A DNA stretch of 64,000 bases, from positions 15,050,701 to 15,114,700 of the forward strand of contig JAVTVX010000016.1 in the NCBI GenBank assembly GCA_033439265.1, given 5' to 3'. Shown one piece after another: positions 1 through 10,534 of this stretch. The translations under genes and the position numbers were made by a program. The DNA is from Dillenia suffruticosa (taxonomy: Eukaryota; Streptophyta; Magnoliopsida; Dilleniales; Dilleniaceae). The notes under the pieces were generated by a model. That model was given only the letters and a program-made list of their open reading frames with translations, ran no database searches and was not told the DNA's origin. Position 1 is the first letter of the stretch; every line of letters starts with the position of its first letter.

Positions 1-330
1 GAGGGATAACTTGATATACGGTGTAACCCATTCTCCAATTGAGTTTTGTTAACGAACTATGCTAAGACAGCGGTATAAATCACGAATTCATACCATGAAT
101 TTATGGTCTAATTTCGATGTCTTCCTGTGTTTTATTTTTATATTTTATCATTATTTTACATAGATGTTTAATTTTATAACTATAGTAAAAATAAATTTTA
201 ATTTTAGGTTTTATTTATATTTTAGAATAATTTAGTATTTTCTTGAAGTAATAGGGTTTTGTTAATTTTTAATTTTATTTTAAAAATTGATTTAGAAGTT
301 ATTTTTTAAAATAATATTTCTCAAAAAGAT
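1..330. other. AT-rich sequence without a recognised gene
   Basis: No open reading frame, transposon terminus or RNA gene can be recognised here. The first 130 bases are of mixed composition and the rest is AT-rich. Confidence 0.5.
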
Positions 331-716
331 ATAATTTAGCAAAATAACTGATGGAAGAGTCAAAGATAGATAAAATGCACAACTTGAAATTAAATCTCCT
401 CTGTGTGCCCCAAAAGAATATAAAGAAAAAAATTTAAAGATGTCAACAGGCTTAAAAAGAAACATAGATGAAGTAGAAGTACAAAAAATAATAGACCAAG
501 AGGCGATCTATAAGAAATCTAATCAACCATTCAATTGCTCACAAATTTATTTGACTCATACTGTTAAACCTTTTTTCTTTTTTTTTTTTTGGTGCATACT
601 AGAATTAAAACCGAATCAATTACGTAGAAGGAGGGAAAGGTGACATTTGAGGCGAAGCTCATCCACGTACCCTCAAACCTAAGACCCTTGTTTCAAGCGA
701 CTTGTGGGGTTTTCAC
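331..716 (-). repeat. Diverged copy of the S-protein homologue 3' flank
   Basis: This segment matches the 3' flank of the S-protein homologue (about 6885-7075) in the same orientation. Shared landmarks are a GCCCCAAAA stretch, a run reading ACATAGATGAAGTAGAAGTA, the ACAAATTTATTTGACTCAT block with the minus-strand AATAAA signal, and CAAACCTAAGACCC followed by a G-rich TTTTCACT end. The left copy has an extra insertion of about 120 bases containing a T-tract (about 570-590). It stops at TTTTCACT, where a hAT-like terminus begins, only a few bases short of where the paralogous stop codon would be. No S-protein coding sequence follows it. The likely reading is a duplicated gene whose coding part was lost or displaced. 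Confidence 0.6.
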
Positions 717-1093
717 TAGGGGTGACCAAACGGATAGGGTGAACCTGTACCCGACTCTAACACTCTGTGATAGGGTAGGATAAGGGTAATGAACCTTCTC
801 ATAGGGTAGGGTAACTGTACAAAATTTAGAAGCAATAAACGGATAGGGTGAACTCTCTAGAGTGTTAATTTTCTTTATTCATATTTTGTTTGTGCTATGC
901 AAATCTGTTCCTTGTTGCTAGTTCCATAGAACAATTTTTTTAAGGTATTAAGAATTTGTAATTTTTTCCTATCTAGAAAAGTAAAAAGTGCTATTTATGT
1001 TTGAGAAATACTTAGAGCCTGCATTTGCAACTAATATTCTATACACTAATATGTATTATTGTCTTCAACTGTAGAATATAAATTTCCATTGTC

Positions 1094-1871
1094 ATGGAAC
1101 GTTTTGGATGTGGCGATGGAGCGTTGTCCAACCAACCTATCAAAAAGAGTAAATTCCAGTATCAAAATCCCAAAAGCTTAAGTCTGATGTATGACATCAT
1201 TTTGAGAAAATTAGGAATAAAACAACCGGCAAGATTAAGCAAACAAAGATGTGAGTCCATGTACTTATACGATGTTCAATGGGACACATCTAACACGCTT
1301 AAACACTTTAAGAAGTGTAAATTCTACCCACTAAATATTGATAAAGACAAAATCTCCTCACCTCTACTCCAGTTATTGAAAGAGGAGAAACAACCTCGCT
1401 TTTCTACTTGGCAATTTGATCAAGATCATTGTTGGTATGCAATTGCACGGACGATCATTGTTGATAAACAACCATTTAGTTATTGAAAGAGGAGAACAAC
1501 CTCGCTTTTCTACTTGGCAATTTGATCAAGATCATTGTTGGTATGCAATTGCACGGACGATCATTTTTGATAAACAACCGTTTACAACTGTGGAGCTTGA
1601 AGGTCATCGTTAATAATTTATGCCTTACTACTCACTTTATTGATGATAATTGGTGCTTATGCAAAAGAGTCCTAAATTTGTACAAGTAGACAGTCAAAAG
1701 TGAAAAGACATTGGAAAACTTGTAGAAAAATGTTTAATTGATTGGGGAATAGATTCAAATATTTCTACTTTAACCGTGGATATAATACAAGTTCTAATGA
1801 TTTGCTATTATATATTTGAAAGAGAAACTTCAAAGCAAAAAGTTTCTTGCTTTAAATGTTGAGTGCTTTCA
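1094..1871 (+). pseudogene. hAT transposase N-terminal part (RICESLEEPER-like), broken
   Basis: The 130-residue frame 1094-1486 carries a degenerate BED-type zinc finger (about residues 45-78: a C, then TSNTLKHFKKC). It is followed by the WQFDQDHCWYAIARTIIVDK segment typical of hAT transposases upstream of the RNase H-like core. A 107-bp tandem duplication starting at 1478 shifts the frame. Later pieces, in other frames, still show family landmarks: FIDDNW near 1640, a LIDWGID-like stretch and a degenerate TVD near 1735-1780, and ECFHV near 1860. Coding similarity stops exactly where the LTR begins at 1872. The family acts as a DNA-cutting transposase; this copy cannot make one. Confidence 0.75.
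1371..1583 (+). repeat. 107-bp direct tandem duplication inside the hAT transposase
   Basis: Copy 1 is 1371-1477 and copy 2 is 1478-1583. They are nearly identical, with a one-base deletion and a few substitutions. The period is not a multiple of three, so the duplication alone breaks the transposase frame. The join restores the downstream segment that follows in the ancestral order, so it is a simple head-to-tail duplication. Confidence 0.9.
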
Positions 1872-3347
1872 TGTCATGCCCCGAATCGGGAGAAAGAAGA
1901 TGGGTGAGTATCAAGAAAGATACCCAGTGAGTGAGGGGATTAATCTCAAGTACTAATAGTGTATGTGAACATTGGAGTGTCAAATAATATCATTCACAAC
2001 CAATAATTCAAATTTTTACAGTAAATCATGATATGTTCGCTAAAATGAACTCATTTAACCATTCACACGATAACATACATATATGCATCCATTTAAAATC
2101 AAGTAGATCATAAAGCAAACCGAAAGGATTCTGACAAAAGTCAACTGTGATCAAGAACAGACACATTGGGAGTTTTATTATGCATAAAGTTCAAAAGTCA
2201 CTCTCTACCCTGACGTTGGCTATGAGTTCGCTGGGGTTAGTTAATCATCATGTATAGGACCCCGCCCGATATTAGACGGTGGCGTCACACACATCCTCCC
2301 CTTTACTTGGGTTTAACCAGCTGTGTCTATAGCCATTAGAATATGACGTTTGCGGATACCTCCTGCAGATGTGTATCTAGGCAACCCGGTGTCTTTACAA
2401 ACACCCTTCGTAATTACGAAATTTATTAAATAATGCCATATCATCATATCATCTCAAGCTAGTAGGCATCCAACCCACATAGCCAAATTATCTCATCATA
2501 TCCTCTAAACAATTCAAATCCGTGTGCCAATATATTTTATCGAAATCATTTAAATTCAACAAATCAATGCAGTGGTAGAATAGAAAACATTCCATTTTTT
2601 AAATCATGATACAATTTCATTTCAAATATGGATACATAATCGTAGAAAATATAAGTATGACACTCCAATAATTACAAAATAGATTTGAATTTCAATTCCA
2701 TACGTCGAGACAATGCATATCAAAAACATGTTTTATTAAAAATACGATAAAATCAGGTTTCACTATTTCATGCAAGAGATTAGGATCCCACTCACTTTTT
2801 TAGGGAGGGTGGTCACTCCCTATTTTCTAAAATCAAACCAAATCGACTTCTCGAATCTCCAAGAAAGTCAACATAATCAGATTATCACAATTGTCATCAA
2901 ATTTCCAATTATTCTTAGAATTTATCATCTTCTCTAAGTTCGTATAAATTTTAATTTTTCAATTTAAAAATATATACAAATGTCATTTTAAAGGTATTGA
3001 AACCTAAATTTGATAAAATTTATTTCAAATATTGAATAGATCGCATTTCTCTCTCACCTAGGGTTTCGCAAAATCTCAGACCTAGTTTTCGTTCGCCCGT
3101 CGAATTGGTTTAAAACCTGTAATATTTTCAAATTTGAATAATATTAGCAATTAACTGAAATTCTAAATACCAAACCCTAGGACTACAACCAATATAGCCG
3201 TTACCTGCAGTGAAAAAATATATCGCTAAAAGTCCTTTTTCCATCACTGATTTCTTAAAAAATCTAATATGCTGCTCCAAAATCCGCCGACTTACCAGCC
3301 TGCCCAACCGACCCACCTCATTAATTTGTAAGAAAAGCTTCCGCCAA
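1872..3347 (-). mobile_element. Ty3/Gypsy LTR fragment inserted in the hAT element
   Basis: Begins TGTCATGCCCCGAATCGG, which corresponds to the TGTCACGCCCCAAAC edge of the large LTR at 38908. Further collinear landmarks with that LTR are GTGAGTATC...AGTGAGTGAGGGGATT (about 1905-1945), TTGGAGTGTCAAA, GACGG plus GCGGATACCTCC, a TAGGGAGGGTGGTCACTCC-type segment (about 2800) and CTCACCTAGGGTTTC near 3055. The sequence has diverged strongly, so it is an older relative rather than a copy of the same element. Similarity runs into the CACTA element at 3348. No partner LTR or internal domain of this element is present in the window. Confidence 0.7.
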
Positions 3348-5602
3348 TACTATAAAAAAACACAGTTTTAATGATAGATTTAGTGACGAAAAGTTTAAAA
3401 AAATTCGTCGCTAAAAACTTTAGTAACGGGTTTAGCGATGAAAGATTTTTTGTCGATAATAATGCGTCGCAAAAGTTTAGCGACGAAAACAAGAAATTCG
3501 TCGCTAAAGTAGCGACGGAAACTTTTTTGTTGCTAAATTTAACGACGAATATCTCAGAACCGTCGTTAATTTATATTTTATAATTTAAATATATTTTATT
3601 TAATTATTATATTAATATTTTATTTTATTTTATTATTTTATTAATATATTAAATTTAGCGATGGATTTCAAATTTGTCGCTAACCCGCCACCCATTATAG
3701 CTCCAACCTAGCTCCAACCCAAGCGGGCACAGTCTGCGCCTGGCCCACTCTCGCGCATCCTGCTCCCCACCCGAGTTCGTGCCCCGCCTGCATCTATGCC
3801 CACCCCCTTTGACTTGTGAAAAAATCCAACAAAATTGCCTCTATTTGCTTTTCCCGTGGATGAAACCTGTGCACAAGTAAAGGAGTTAGAATACACAACC
3901 ACTAGACCAACTACCTTACTTAGTTTTATTCTTTTTTTTTACTTATTATCTTATTCTAATAATTTTCTAAAAATAATAAAATAATATAAATGATATTTAT
4001 TATAAAAAAACAAAATGTTAGTTTTAAAAAAATAATACTACTCATGAAAAAGAAAAAATAAAATAAAATATAGCAAAATAAAAAATAATAATTTTTATAA
4101 AATAATAAAATACTAACTTAAAATAAAATACTAAATGAATTAAAAAATAAAATAAAAATATTCTATAAAAAGATTAAAAAATAAAATATAACATATTAAT
4201 TAAAAATAATAAATATGATAATTTTTTGTAAAATAATAAAATAATAAATGAATAAAAATATATTAATTTTATTCCTAAAAATAAAATAAAATGCTATTTT
4301 AAAATATGTTTTTTTTAATTTGTTATTTTACTCTCATATTTTATTAATAATAACAAAATAAAAAAATGATAATATTTGTTATAAAATATTAAAATACTAA
4401 TTTAGAATAAAATAATAAAGGATTTTAAAAAATGAAATAAAATATGATTAGATAACTTTCTAAACTTGGCTAATAGTGTAAAAAAAATTAAATGTGAATG
4501 TGTGCTGCACAACATTAATGTTTTCGCTTTTTATTTTCTTGTAATAAAATAAAAAAATAAAAAAAAATAATTAAAATAATAATATTTAAAAAAAATAAAA
4601 AATATATACAAAAAAAACTAATTTGAAATATTATAAAACAATAAATATGATTAGATAATATAATTGAATAAAATAATAATATAACAAAATAAAATAAAAT
4701 ATAAAATTTTAATTAAAAAAAAAATTAAGTTTAGTGACAGATTGAGGAATCCGTCGCTAACTTAGCGACGGATTTGGTAATCCGTCCCTAAATAATAAAA
4801 CTTTTTTAAAAAATAAAATAATATTATTTTTTAAAAATAATAAATAATAAATAATAAAAAAAACTAATTTAAAATATTATAAAATAATAAATATGATTAG
4901 ATAATATAATTGAATAAAATAATAATATAACAAAATAAAATAAAATATAAAATGTTAATTTTAAAAAATTAAGTTTAGCGACGGATTGAGGAATCCGTCG
5001 CTAACTTATGGACGGATTGCGATATCCGTCGCTAACTTAGCGACGGATTGCTAGCGATGGATTGCGATATCCATCGCTAACTTAGAGACGGATTGTCAAA
5101 TCCGTCGCTAAATAATAAAATATTTTAATAATAATATTATAAAAAAACTAATTTGAAATATTATAAAATAATAAATATGATTAGATAATATAAATGAATA
5201 AAATAATAAAATAACAAAATAAAATAAAATATAAAATGTTAATTTTAAAAAAATTAAATTTAGTGACGGATTATGGTATTCGCGGCTAAATTTTACCACA
5301 AATTTTAAGTTCGTCACAAAATCCGTCGCTAAATAATAAAATGATATTAGTTTTTAAAAATATAAAATATAAAATAATAAAATAAATTGTTAATTAGCGA
5401 CAAATTTAACGACAAAAATTTTTTATCGCCAATTAGCTACGGATTTAGCCACGAATAATATATCTATTGCTAATTTAGCCATAGATACTTTTTGATCGCT
5501 AATTTCATTACAAATAGCGACGAAAAAATGTTTCGTCGCTAAATCCATCATAAAATAGTGATTAATTTTTTTCATCGCTAAATCCGTGTTTTTTATATAA
5601 TG
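3348..5602. mobile_element. CACTA-type non-autonomous element with subterminal hairpin arrays
   Basis: The left end is TACTATAAAAAAACACAG and the right end, read on the minus strand, is CATTATATAAAAAACACGG: degenerate CACTA termini forming an inverted pair. Flanking trinucleotides CAA and TAA are compatible with a 3-bp target duplication with one change. Both sides hold many copies, in both orientations, of GCGACGGAT/ATCCGTCGC and GCGACGAA/TTCGTCGC units, for example 3360-3560, 4735-4790, 4975-5115 and 5265-5580. The interior is AT-rich, about 3950-4730 being almost pure A/T, and encodes nothing recognisable. Segment 3690-3910 is unusually GC-rich for the area. Confidence 0.65.
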
Positions 5603-6446
5603 TAAGTTTCCAAACCGAGCATCTCCACCGTGACAAGAGCACCTCCACCACTAGACCAAGTTAAGTTTCTTGTCTTATTCTTTTTTTTTACTTATTATTT
5701 TTACTTCATATTTTTTAATAATAAAAAAATAATAAAAAAATATAATTTATTATAAAATAATAAAATAATTTTATTTTAGCTTAAAATAAAATAATAAAAA
5801 TTTTAAAATAATAAAATAATATTATTTTTCTACAAAATAAAATAAAAATAAAAATAAAAAGAATTATTAAATAAAAATAAAAATTTTAAAAATTTAAAAA
5901 TTTTAAAAATTTTAAAAAATTTAAAAATTTTAAAAAATTTTAAAAAATTACAAAAATAAAAAAATAAAAAAATCCCTCGTCACTAATTATTTTTACCTCA
6001 TATTTTTAATAATAAAAAATAATAAAAATTATATTTTATTATAAAATAATAAAATAATTTTATTTTAGCTTAAAATTAAATAATAAAAAATTTAAAATCA
6101 TATTATTCTTCTACAAAATAAAATAAAAATAAAAATAAAAAGAATTATTAAAGAAAATTAAAAAATTAAAAAATTAAAAAACAATTCGTCGGTAATCCGT
6201 TGTTAATTTTTTCATTACAATCCGTCAGTAATCCATTGCTAATAAGTTTATAAATTTTTAAAAAAATTTTTTTTACTGTTGACCACTACAGAGACGGATT
6301 AGCGAGGAAAATATTTTCATTGCTAATCCGTTGCAAATTGTTTGGTTTTTTGTCTGATAGTATTCAGTTGGAAATCTATCACTATTAGCGATAGAATTTT
6401 TTTCATCGGTAATTTTTCGTCATTGAAGGTCTATTTTCTAATAGTG
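5603..6446. mobile_element. CACTA-related AT-rich segment and right terminus
   Basis: The right edge, read on the minus strand, starts CACTATTAGAAAATAGACC and continues with GACGAAAAATTACCGATG. This matches, unit for unit, the terminus of the CACTA element at 51300. The shared internal block TACTGTTGACCACTAC (about 6278-6293) confirms the family. The left boundary is unclear. Segment 5700-6180 is nearly all A/T and includes a repeated module (about 5690-5870 and 5985-6150). Confidence 0.6.
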
Positions 6447-6682
6447 TTTGGTGAGCTTAGCCAGCAATCTTATTGAACAATACTGTGAAAGAAACTAGCA
6501 TCAAAGAAATTTGTTAAATTATATAATATGTTATCATTTTTAAAAAATATGAAAACTCTTAAATATCATTTTTCAAAAGTTTATTAGGAAAACTCTTAAA
6601 TAGCATTTTTCAAAAATATTTGTAGAAACTTGTATCAAATAAATTTGTATGAATATATAATTTTTTATCTCAAAATTCTTAA
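6447..6682. other. AT-rich intergenic DNA with a short tandem repeat
   Basis: No gene is seen. A unit of about 46 bp containing AAAACTCTTAAAT and CATTTTTCAAAA is repeated at about 6550-6620. The last 17 bases (6666-6682) are the left target-site duplication of the neighbouring SINE. Confidence 0.5.
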
Positions 6683-6866
6683 GAGGGTGAATTTTGATGT
6701 AACGGTTGAGTTATTGTTTTGGTGACCTTAAGGTCACAGGTTCTAAATGTAGAAACAGTTTCTTTGTAAAAAAAAATACAAGAGGAAGGTTACGTATATA
6801 TACGTCCACTCTTCCCCTATCTTCACACTAAGTCGGGGAACTATTTGTGTACCGAGTGAGCTCTTT
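6683..6866 (+). mobile_element. Au-type SINE
   Basis: tRNA-derived SINE. It shows an A-box-like GATGTAACGGTTGAG (about 6696-6710), a B-box-like GGTTCTAAATG (6739-6749), and the Au body order: GAAACAGTTTCTTTGTAAA, AAGGTTACGTA, CTCTTCCCCTATC, GGGGAACTATTTGTG, ending in GTGAGCTCTTTT. It is flanked by imperfect 17-bp repeats (6666-6682 and 6867-6883, two mismatches), which fit target-site duplications. Au SINEs are transcribed by RNA polymerase III and mobilised by LINE machinery. The A and B boxes are degenerate, so this copy is probably inactive. Confidence 0.85.
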
Positions 6867-7010
6867 TATCTAAGAATTCTTAAATGCATAACACGAGATT
6901 AATTCTCTTCTGCATGCCCCAAAACAAATATAAAGAAAAATTTTAATGATGTCAATAAGCTTAAAAGGAAACATAGATGAAGTAGAAGTACATAAAATAA
7001 TGCTCACAAA

Positions 7011-7016
7011 TTTATT
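7011..7016 (-). promoter_or_regulatory. Poly(A) signal of the S-protein homologue
   Basis: Minus-strand AATAAA about 63 bases beyond the stop codon. The same hexamer survives in the duplicated flank at 546-551. Confidence 0.55.
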
Positions 7017-7078
7017 TGACTCATTCCCTCAAACCTAAGACCCAAGTTTCAAGAGACTTGTTGGGGCTTTCACTTCCC

Positions 7079-7513
7079 CTATGCTTTCTCTGCAGGTAAA
7101 TTTTGGAGATTATTCTCAACCTTGTATTGATAGCAGACGTATGTCCCTTCCTTCTGTAAGCGACACACTGCATCTCGATAAACAAACCAAACACAATTTG
7201 TGCATACATAAAAATCTCTGTATTCATCATAAATATCAAAGTGCTTGAACTGATTCTCCCAACGAAAACTACAAAAGTAGAGAGTATTCATTATAAAAAA
7301 ATTTGGGGTGAATCCGAACTCGTATTGCTGATTCGCACCAAGCGTATGAACACCCATATCATTATTTTTGGATTGACAATGAACTTCGAGGTCAGGGCCC
7401 CCTTGCAGTTGGTTTGTAATGTAGACATGCGCCCTGTTCATAAATATATTTGCCTCACATTGACAAATGAAAAACAATAAAATCATAACCATGATTTTGT
7501 GTAGAGTACTCAT
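7079..7513 (-). CDS. S-protein homologue (plant self-incompatibility S1 family), secreted
   Basis: A single-exon 144-residue protein, the usual size for this family. Residues 1-21 form a hydrophobic signal peptide ending near CEA. The mature part shows the S1 landmarks in order: HVYITNQL (about 29-36), LEVHCQSKNNDMGVHTL (about 42-58), FGFTPNFF (about 66-73), TLYFCSFRW (about 76-84), FDIYDEYRD (about 91-99) and CTNCVWFVYRDAVCR (about 103-117). Paired cysteines fit the disulphide pattern of the family. The start is supported by a TATA box about 60 bases upstream, and the ATG opens the signal peptide. The family includes the Papaver pistil determinant PrsS, but most members have no known function and are expressed in flowers or seedlings. 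The flanks are full of transposons, and part of the 3' flank is duplicated at 331-716. The reading frame is intact; whether it is expressed is unknown. Confidence 0.85.
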   Translation of the reverse strand: MSTLHKIMVMILLFFICQCEANIFMNRAHVYITNQLQGGPDLEVHCQSKNNDMGVHTLGANQQYEFGFTPNFFIMNTLYFCSFRWENQFKHFDIYDEYRDFYVCTNCVWFVYRDAVCRLQKEGTYVCYQYKVENNLQNLPAEKA

Positions 7514-7570
7514 GGTTATATTATCTCTTACTCCCCTATTAACAATGACTTTCTTTCTTGATTACATGGT

Positions 7571-7581
7571 TTATATATTTT
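7571..7581 (-). promoter_or_regulatory. TATA box of the S-protein homologue
   Basis: Minus-strand AAAATATATAAACC lies 58-68 bases upstream of the ATG, a normal spacing for a plant gene with a short 5' leader. Confidence 0.55.
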
Positions 7582-8741
7582 GCTTTAGGAATATTATACC
7601 CACGAGGTCGACCTCATGAGTTTCAATGCCTGTAAGAATTATAGAAAAGCCAGTTGTTTCATTGTACAATCAAATTTTGCTCAAAATGACAACTAAGGGT
7701 TAGCTGGCATGAAGAAATAAATAAATCCAAGCAAATCAATAGCTATATGCATTGTATGTGGTAACAGTTGGTTGTAACACATCCGCATCTGTTAAAAAAC
7801 AATTGATAAACTATTTTACCTATTTTTAATCCTATGGTAAAGTTGTGCCACATTCATTGAGGTAGGTTTGTATTTGTTTCTAGTTCTTGATAATCACACT
7901 ACCTACTGAAGTTGGCCCTATGTGGCAACAATTTTGCATTAATTTTGGTATATGAGTATGCGCACCTCCCTCTTTTTGCAAGAATTCATAATAGGAAAAA
8001 AAATAATTATCTTTATTACTGTATTATCACAATTTTTATTTATTTATTTTCAATTCAGTGATATATATAGCATGTGCTGAGAATGTAAAAATTATGTTTG
8101 TTTTACATTTTTATCTCACAAAATTCAATTTTAGTAGGTTCATTGTATTACTGATAAGGGAACCATAAAGCTATCTTATTCTAGCTTTAATCCGCACCCC
8201 ACACCCAAAAAAAAAAAAAAAAAGAAAAAAACAAATTTATCCTCATCTAATCTCTCCCATGTGTATTATATAAATTTAGGTAATTAGAATAAATAATTAA
8301 TTAATCATAAAATTGTTTACAACGTAATTTGCTATTAGAATTTCTTTTGGTTGTTTAGTAGGCTTTTCAATTCTAGTAGGAATATATTATTTACTCTATA
8401 TATAAGGGGTCTCATTTTATTATATGGTTTCACATTCTTAATTAATACAATTGATTTCTTAGACTATTGTGCCTTTCTCTAAATTTCTAAATTGAAATTT
8501 TGTTTATTTTTAGGGCATGGTCGTCTTTATCATGCATACTTGCTACTTTAGTAAGTACCGGAGCGGAAAACTTCATATGTTTCAGCATGTCAAGTGACCC
8601 AGTTATTAGGTCGAATACATATTTAATGCAACACAACAGTAAGCATGGAATTAGGGTTTGCTATATATCATTAGAACTAAACACTATGGTGCCACTTGAC
8701 ATTGGAACTGTGTGGGGGAAGAGCTCTCAGAATAATTACAC
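7582..8741. other. Upstream intergenic region with a second promoter-like segment
   Basis: No protein gene is recognised. A 17-base A-run lies near 8207-8223. At about 8396-8409 CTATATATAAGGGG resembles a TATA box on the plus strand. It is followed by an A/T-rich leader and a splice-acceptor-like TTTATTTTTAG (about 8504-8514), then a short stretch ending in the donor-like GTAAGTACC (about 8550-8558). The frame 8500-8763 matches no family I recognise. This may be the start of a gene or an LTR leader cut by the LINE at 8758. Confidence 0.35.
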
Positions 8742-8813
8742 AACATATCGTAGGACCGCGTAGTTTCGTGAAGACAAAAAACAAGAGGGTCTGACGAAAC
8801 GAAAAAAAGGGAG

Positions 8814-10532
8814 ATGGAAACGTACCTTGGCGAAACGAAAGAAATCGACCAGGAGATCTCTATTGAGAAGGAAGATCACCTGCAGCGCAGTAAAAAGAAG
8901 GTTAAATCTGCGAATAGTAATGTGGAAGATAAAAGTACAACAAAAATTTCCTCTAAGGACATGCTTCTGGGCCAAACACAGAGGGACATTTGTGTGGAGG
9001 AGATTGGAGTTCCGGATTTGGTAGAGGAGGAGAAATTGTGGTTGGAAGGGGAGATGGAGTTAGAGGACATTAACTACCATTTTCCTCAATGGCCGTCACA
9101 GAGGAGGTTCTAAAGAAATTGTGGCAACCATGGAGAAAATCCCTTATTATTAAGTTATTGGGGAAGTCAATAGGGTACCAACTTATGTTATCTAAGGTAA
9201 ATGGATTGTGGAAAATAGAAGGAAATATGGAGTTAGTTGACTTGGGCGAAGGGTTTCTGCTAGTGAAGTTCGATAGACATAATGACTATAACAAGGCCTT
9301 GTTGGAAGGACTGTGGATGATTCACGATCATTATCTCACGGTGCAAAAATGGAGGCCATGGTTCTCTCCTTTTGATGCAAAAATCGAAAGGATGGCAGTC
9401 TGAATAAGGCTCCCTCAACTCCCTATTGAATTTTTTAATGAGGAATTCCTTTTGGAAGTAGGAAAATTTTTAAGGAAGCCGATTAGGGTTGGATGCGAAC
9501 ACGACAAACACTCTAAGAGACCAATATGCTATAGTTTGTGTCGAAGTCGAGCTCGATAAACCCTTGGTCTCAAAAGTGAAGATCGGGAACAAGGTTCAAA
9601 AGATCGAGAACGAGGGTCTCCAAGTGATCTGTTTTAACTGCGGAAGGGTGGGACACACAAAAGAACACTGTGACAGTCTAATCCAAAGGGAAGAGAAGTT
9701 AAATTGGGCGGCCGGAGGAGAGATCAGAGAACCCTACGTGGTGGAGGAAGATGAAAACCTCGGCCCATGGATGTTGGTTTCTTAAACACCAAAAATTTCG
9801 AAATCGAGCTTACCCAGGGGAAGGGGAGGTAAAAGCCAAGTAAGATCTAACAGATTTGCTTCTTTAAACGTAGTCGATGACCTGTCAGAAGAGGACAGAA
9901 CCTTTGAGGAGTTAATCGAGGAGAGAACACAAGGGATGTCAGAGAGGATCCTTGAGAGAAATAGGGAAAATCATAAGCTTTTCAGAAGATCAGATTTCAG
10001 AGATGTTAAAAGTCAACGAAGAAGGAACAACAAGCTGGTTTCAGATGAGACAAAGGAGGACAGATCGGATGATAGCTAAGGTTTCAGATAGTGAAGGTGA
10101 TGGGAATATTTGAGATAAACTAGGTGATAAAGGCAAGTTATGGGCCAGGAAGACTAATGTGGATTTGGGCCAAGGCGGGTTGACAAAAATGGACTATGAA
10201 GTTGTAAAGGGGGCCAAGCAAGACATTCAACAGCAGCGGGCCAGTACAGCTTCCACAATACAGGCCTTACGCCTAAGCCTTGTCCTTCAAAAATGGATTT
10301 AGAGAAACATACATTGGACCCAGGAGAAGGATTCAAGGAACTCCAGGATTCGGTCCATCAGGCTTCTAGATTTCAAAATATTTTAAATGCAATAGATAGT
10401 GAGCCCTACGATAAGGAGTTTAATTACGAGATAATTAAAGATAACCATGGGGAGGTTCATGGAGATATGGAGGACTCCACAGACACGGAGTTATGGTTGG
10501 ATTTCTTTTTCTATTTTTCTGCTGTTTTATAA
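8814..10532 (+). pseudogene. LINE ORF1: DUF4283 plus CCHC zinc knuckle, broken
   Basis: Starts with the 99-residue acidic/lysine-rich frame at 8814. It shifts frame near 9089 into a DUF4283 domain (landmarks YQLMLSKVNGLWKI, GFLLVKFD, LLEGLWMIHDHYLTVQKW). It then reaches a stop at 9401 where the family has W in the WIRLPQLPIEFF segment, and shifts again. The frame at 9489-9785 contains the zinc knuckle CFNCGRVGHTKEHC (9630-9672). The remainder to 10532 is low-similarity linker. The family protein binds LINE RNA. At least two frameshifts make this copy non-functional. Confidence 0.85.
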
Positions 10533-10534
10533 CG

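Larger units (their letters stand above)
717..1871 (+). mobile_element. hAT-family transposon remnant
   Basis: The left boundary TAGGGGTGACC resembles plant hAT termini. It abuts the duplicated S-protein 3' flank and is followed by repeated GGATAGGGTG subterminal motifs (about 735-850). The transposase frame starts at 1094. The element is cut at 1871 by a Gypsy LTR, and the right terminus is not found in the window. The termini are called by resemblance; the transposase match is stronger. Confidence 0.6.

Noticed and set aside
3708..3902. A 64-residue minus-strand frame in a GC-rich patch
   Set aside because: It lies inside the CACTA-type element, matches no family and depends on local GC content.
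4735..5115. Regular inverted CGACGGAT units that could suggest a CRISPR array
   Set aside because: Spacers are neither uniform nor unique, the units occur in both orientations, and the host is a plant. They are CACTA subterminal repeats.
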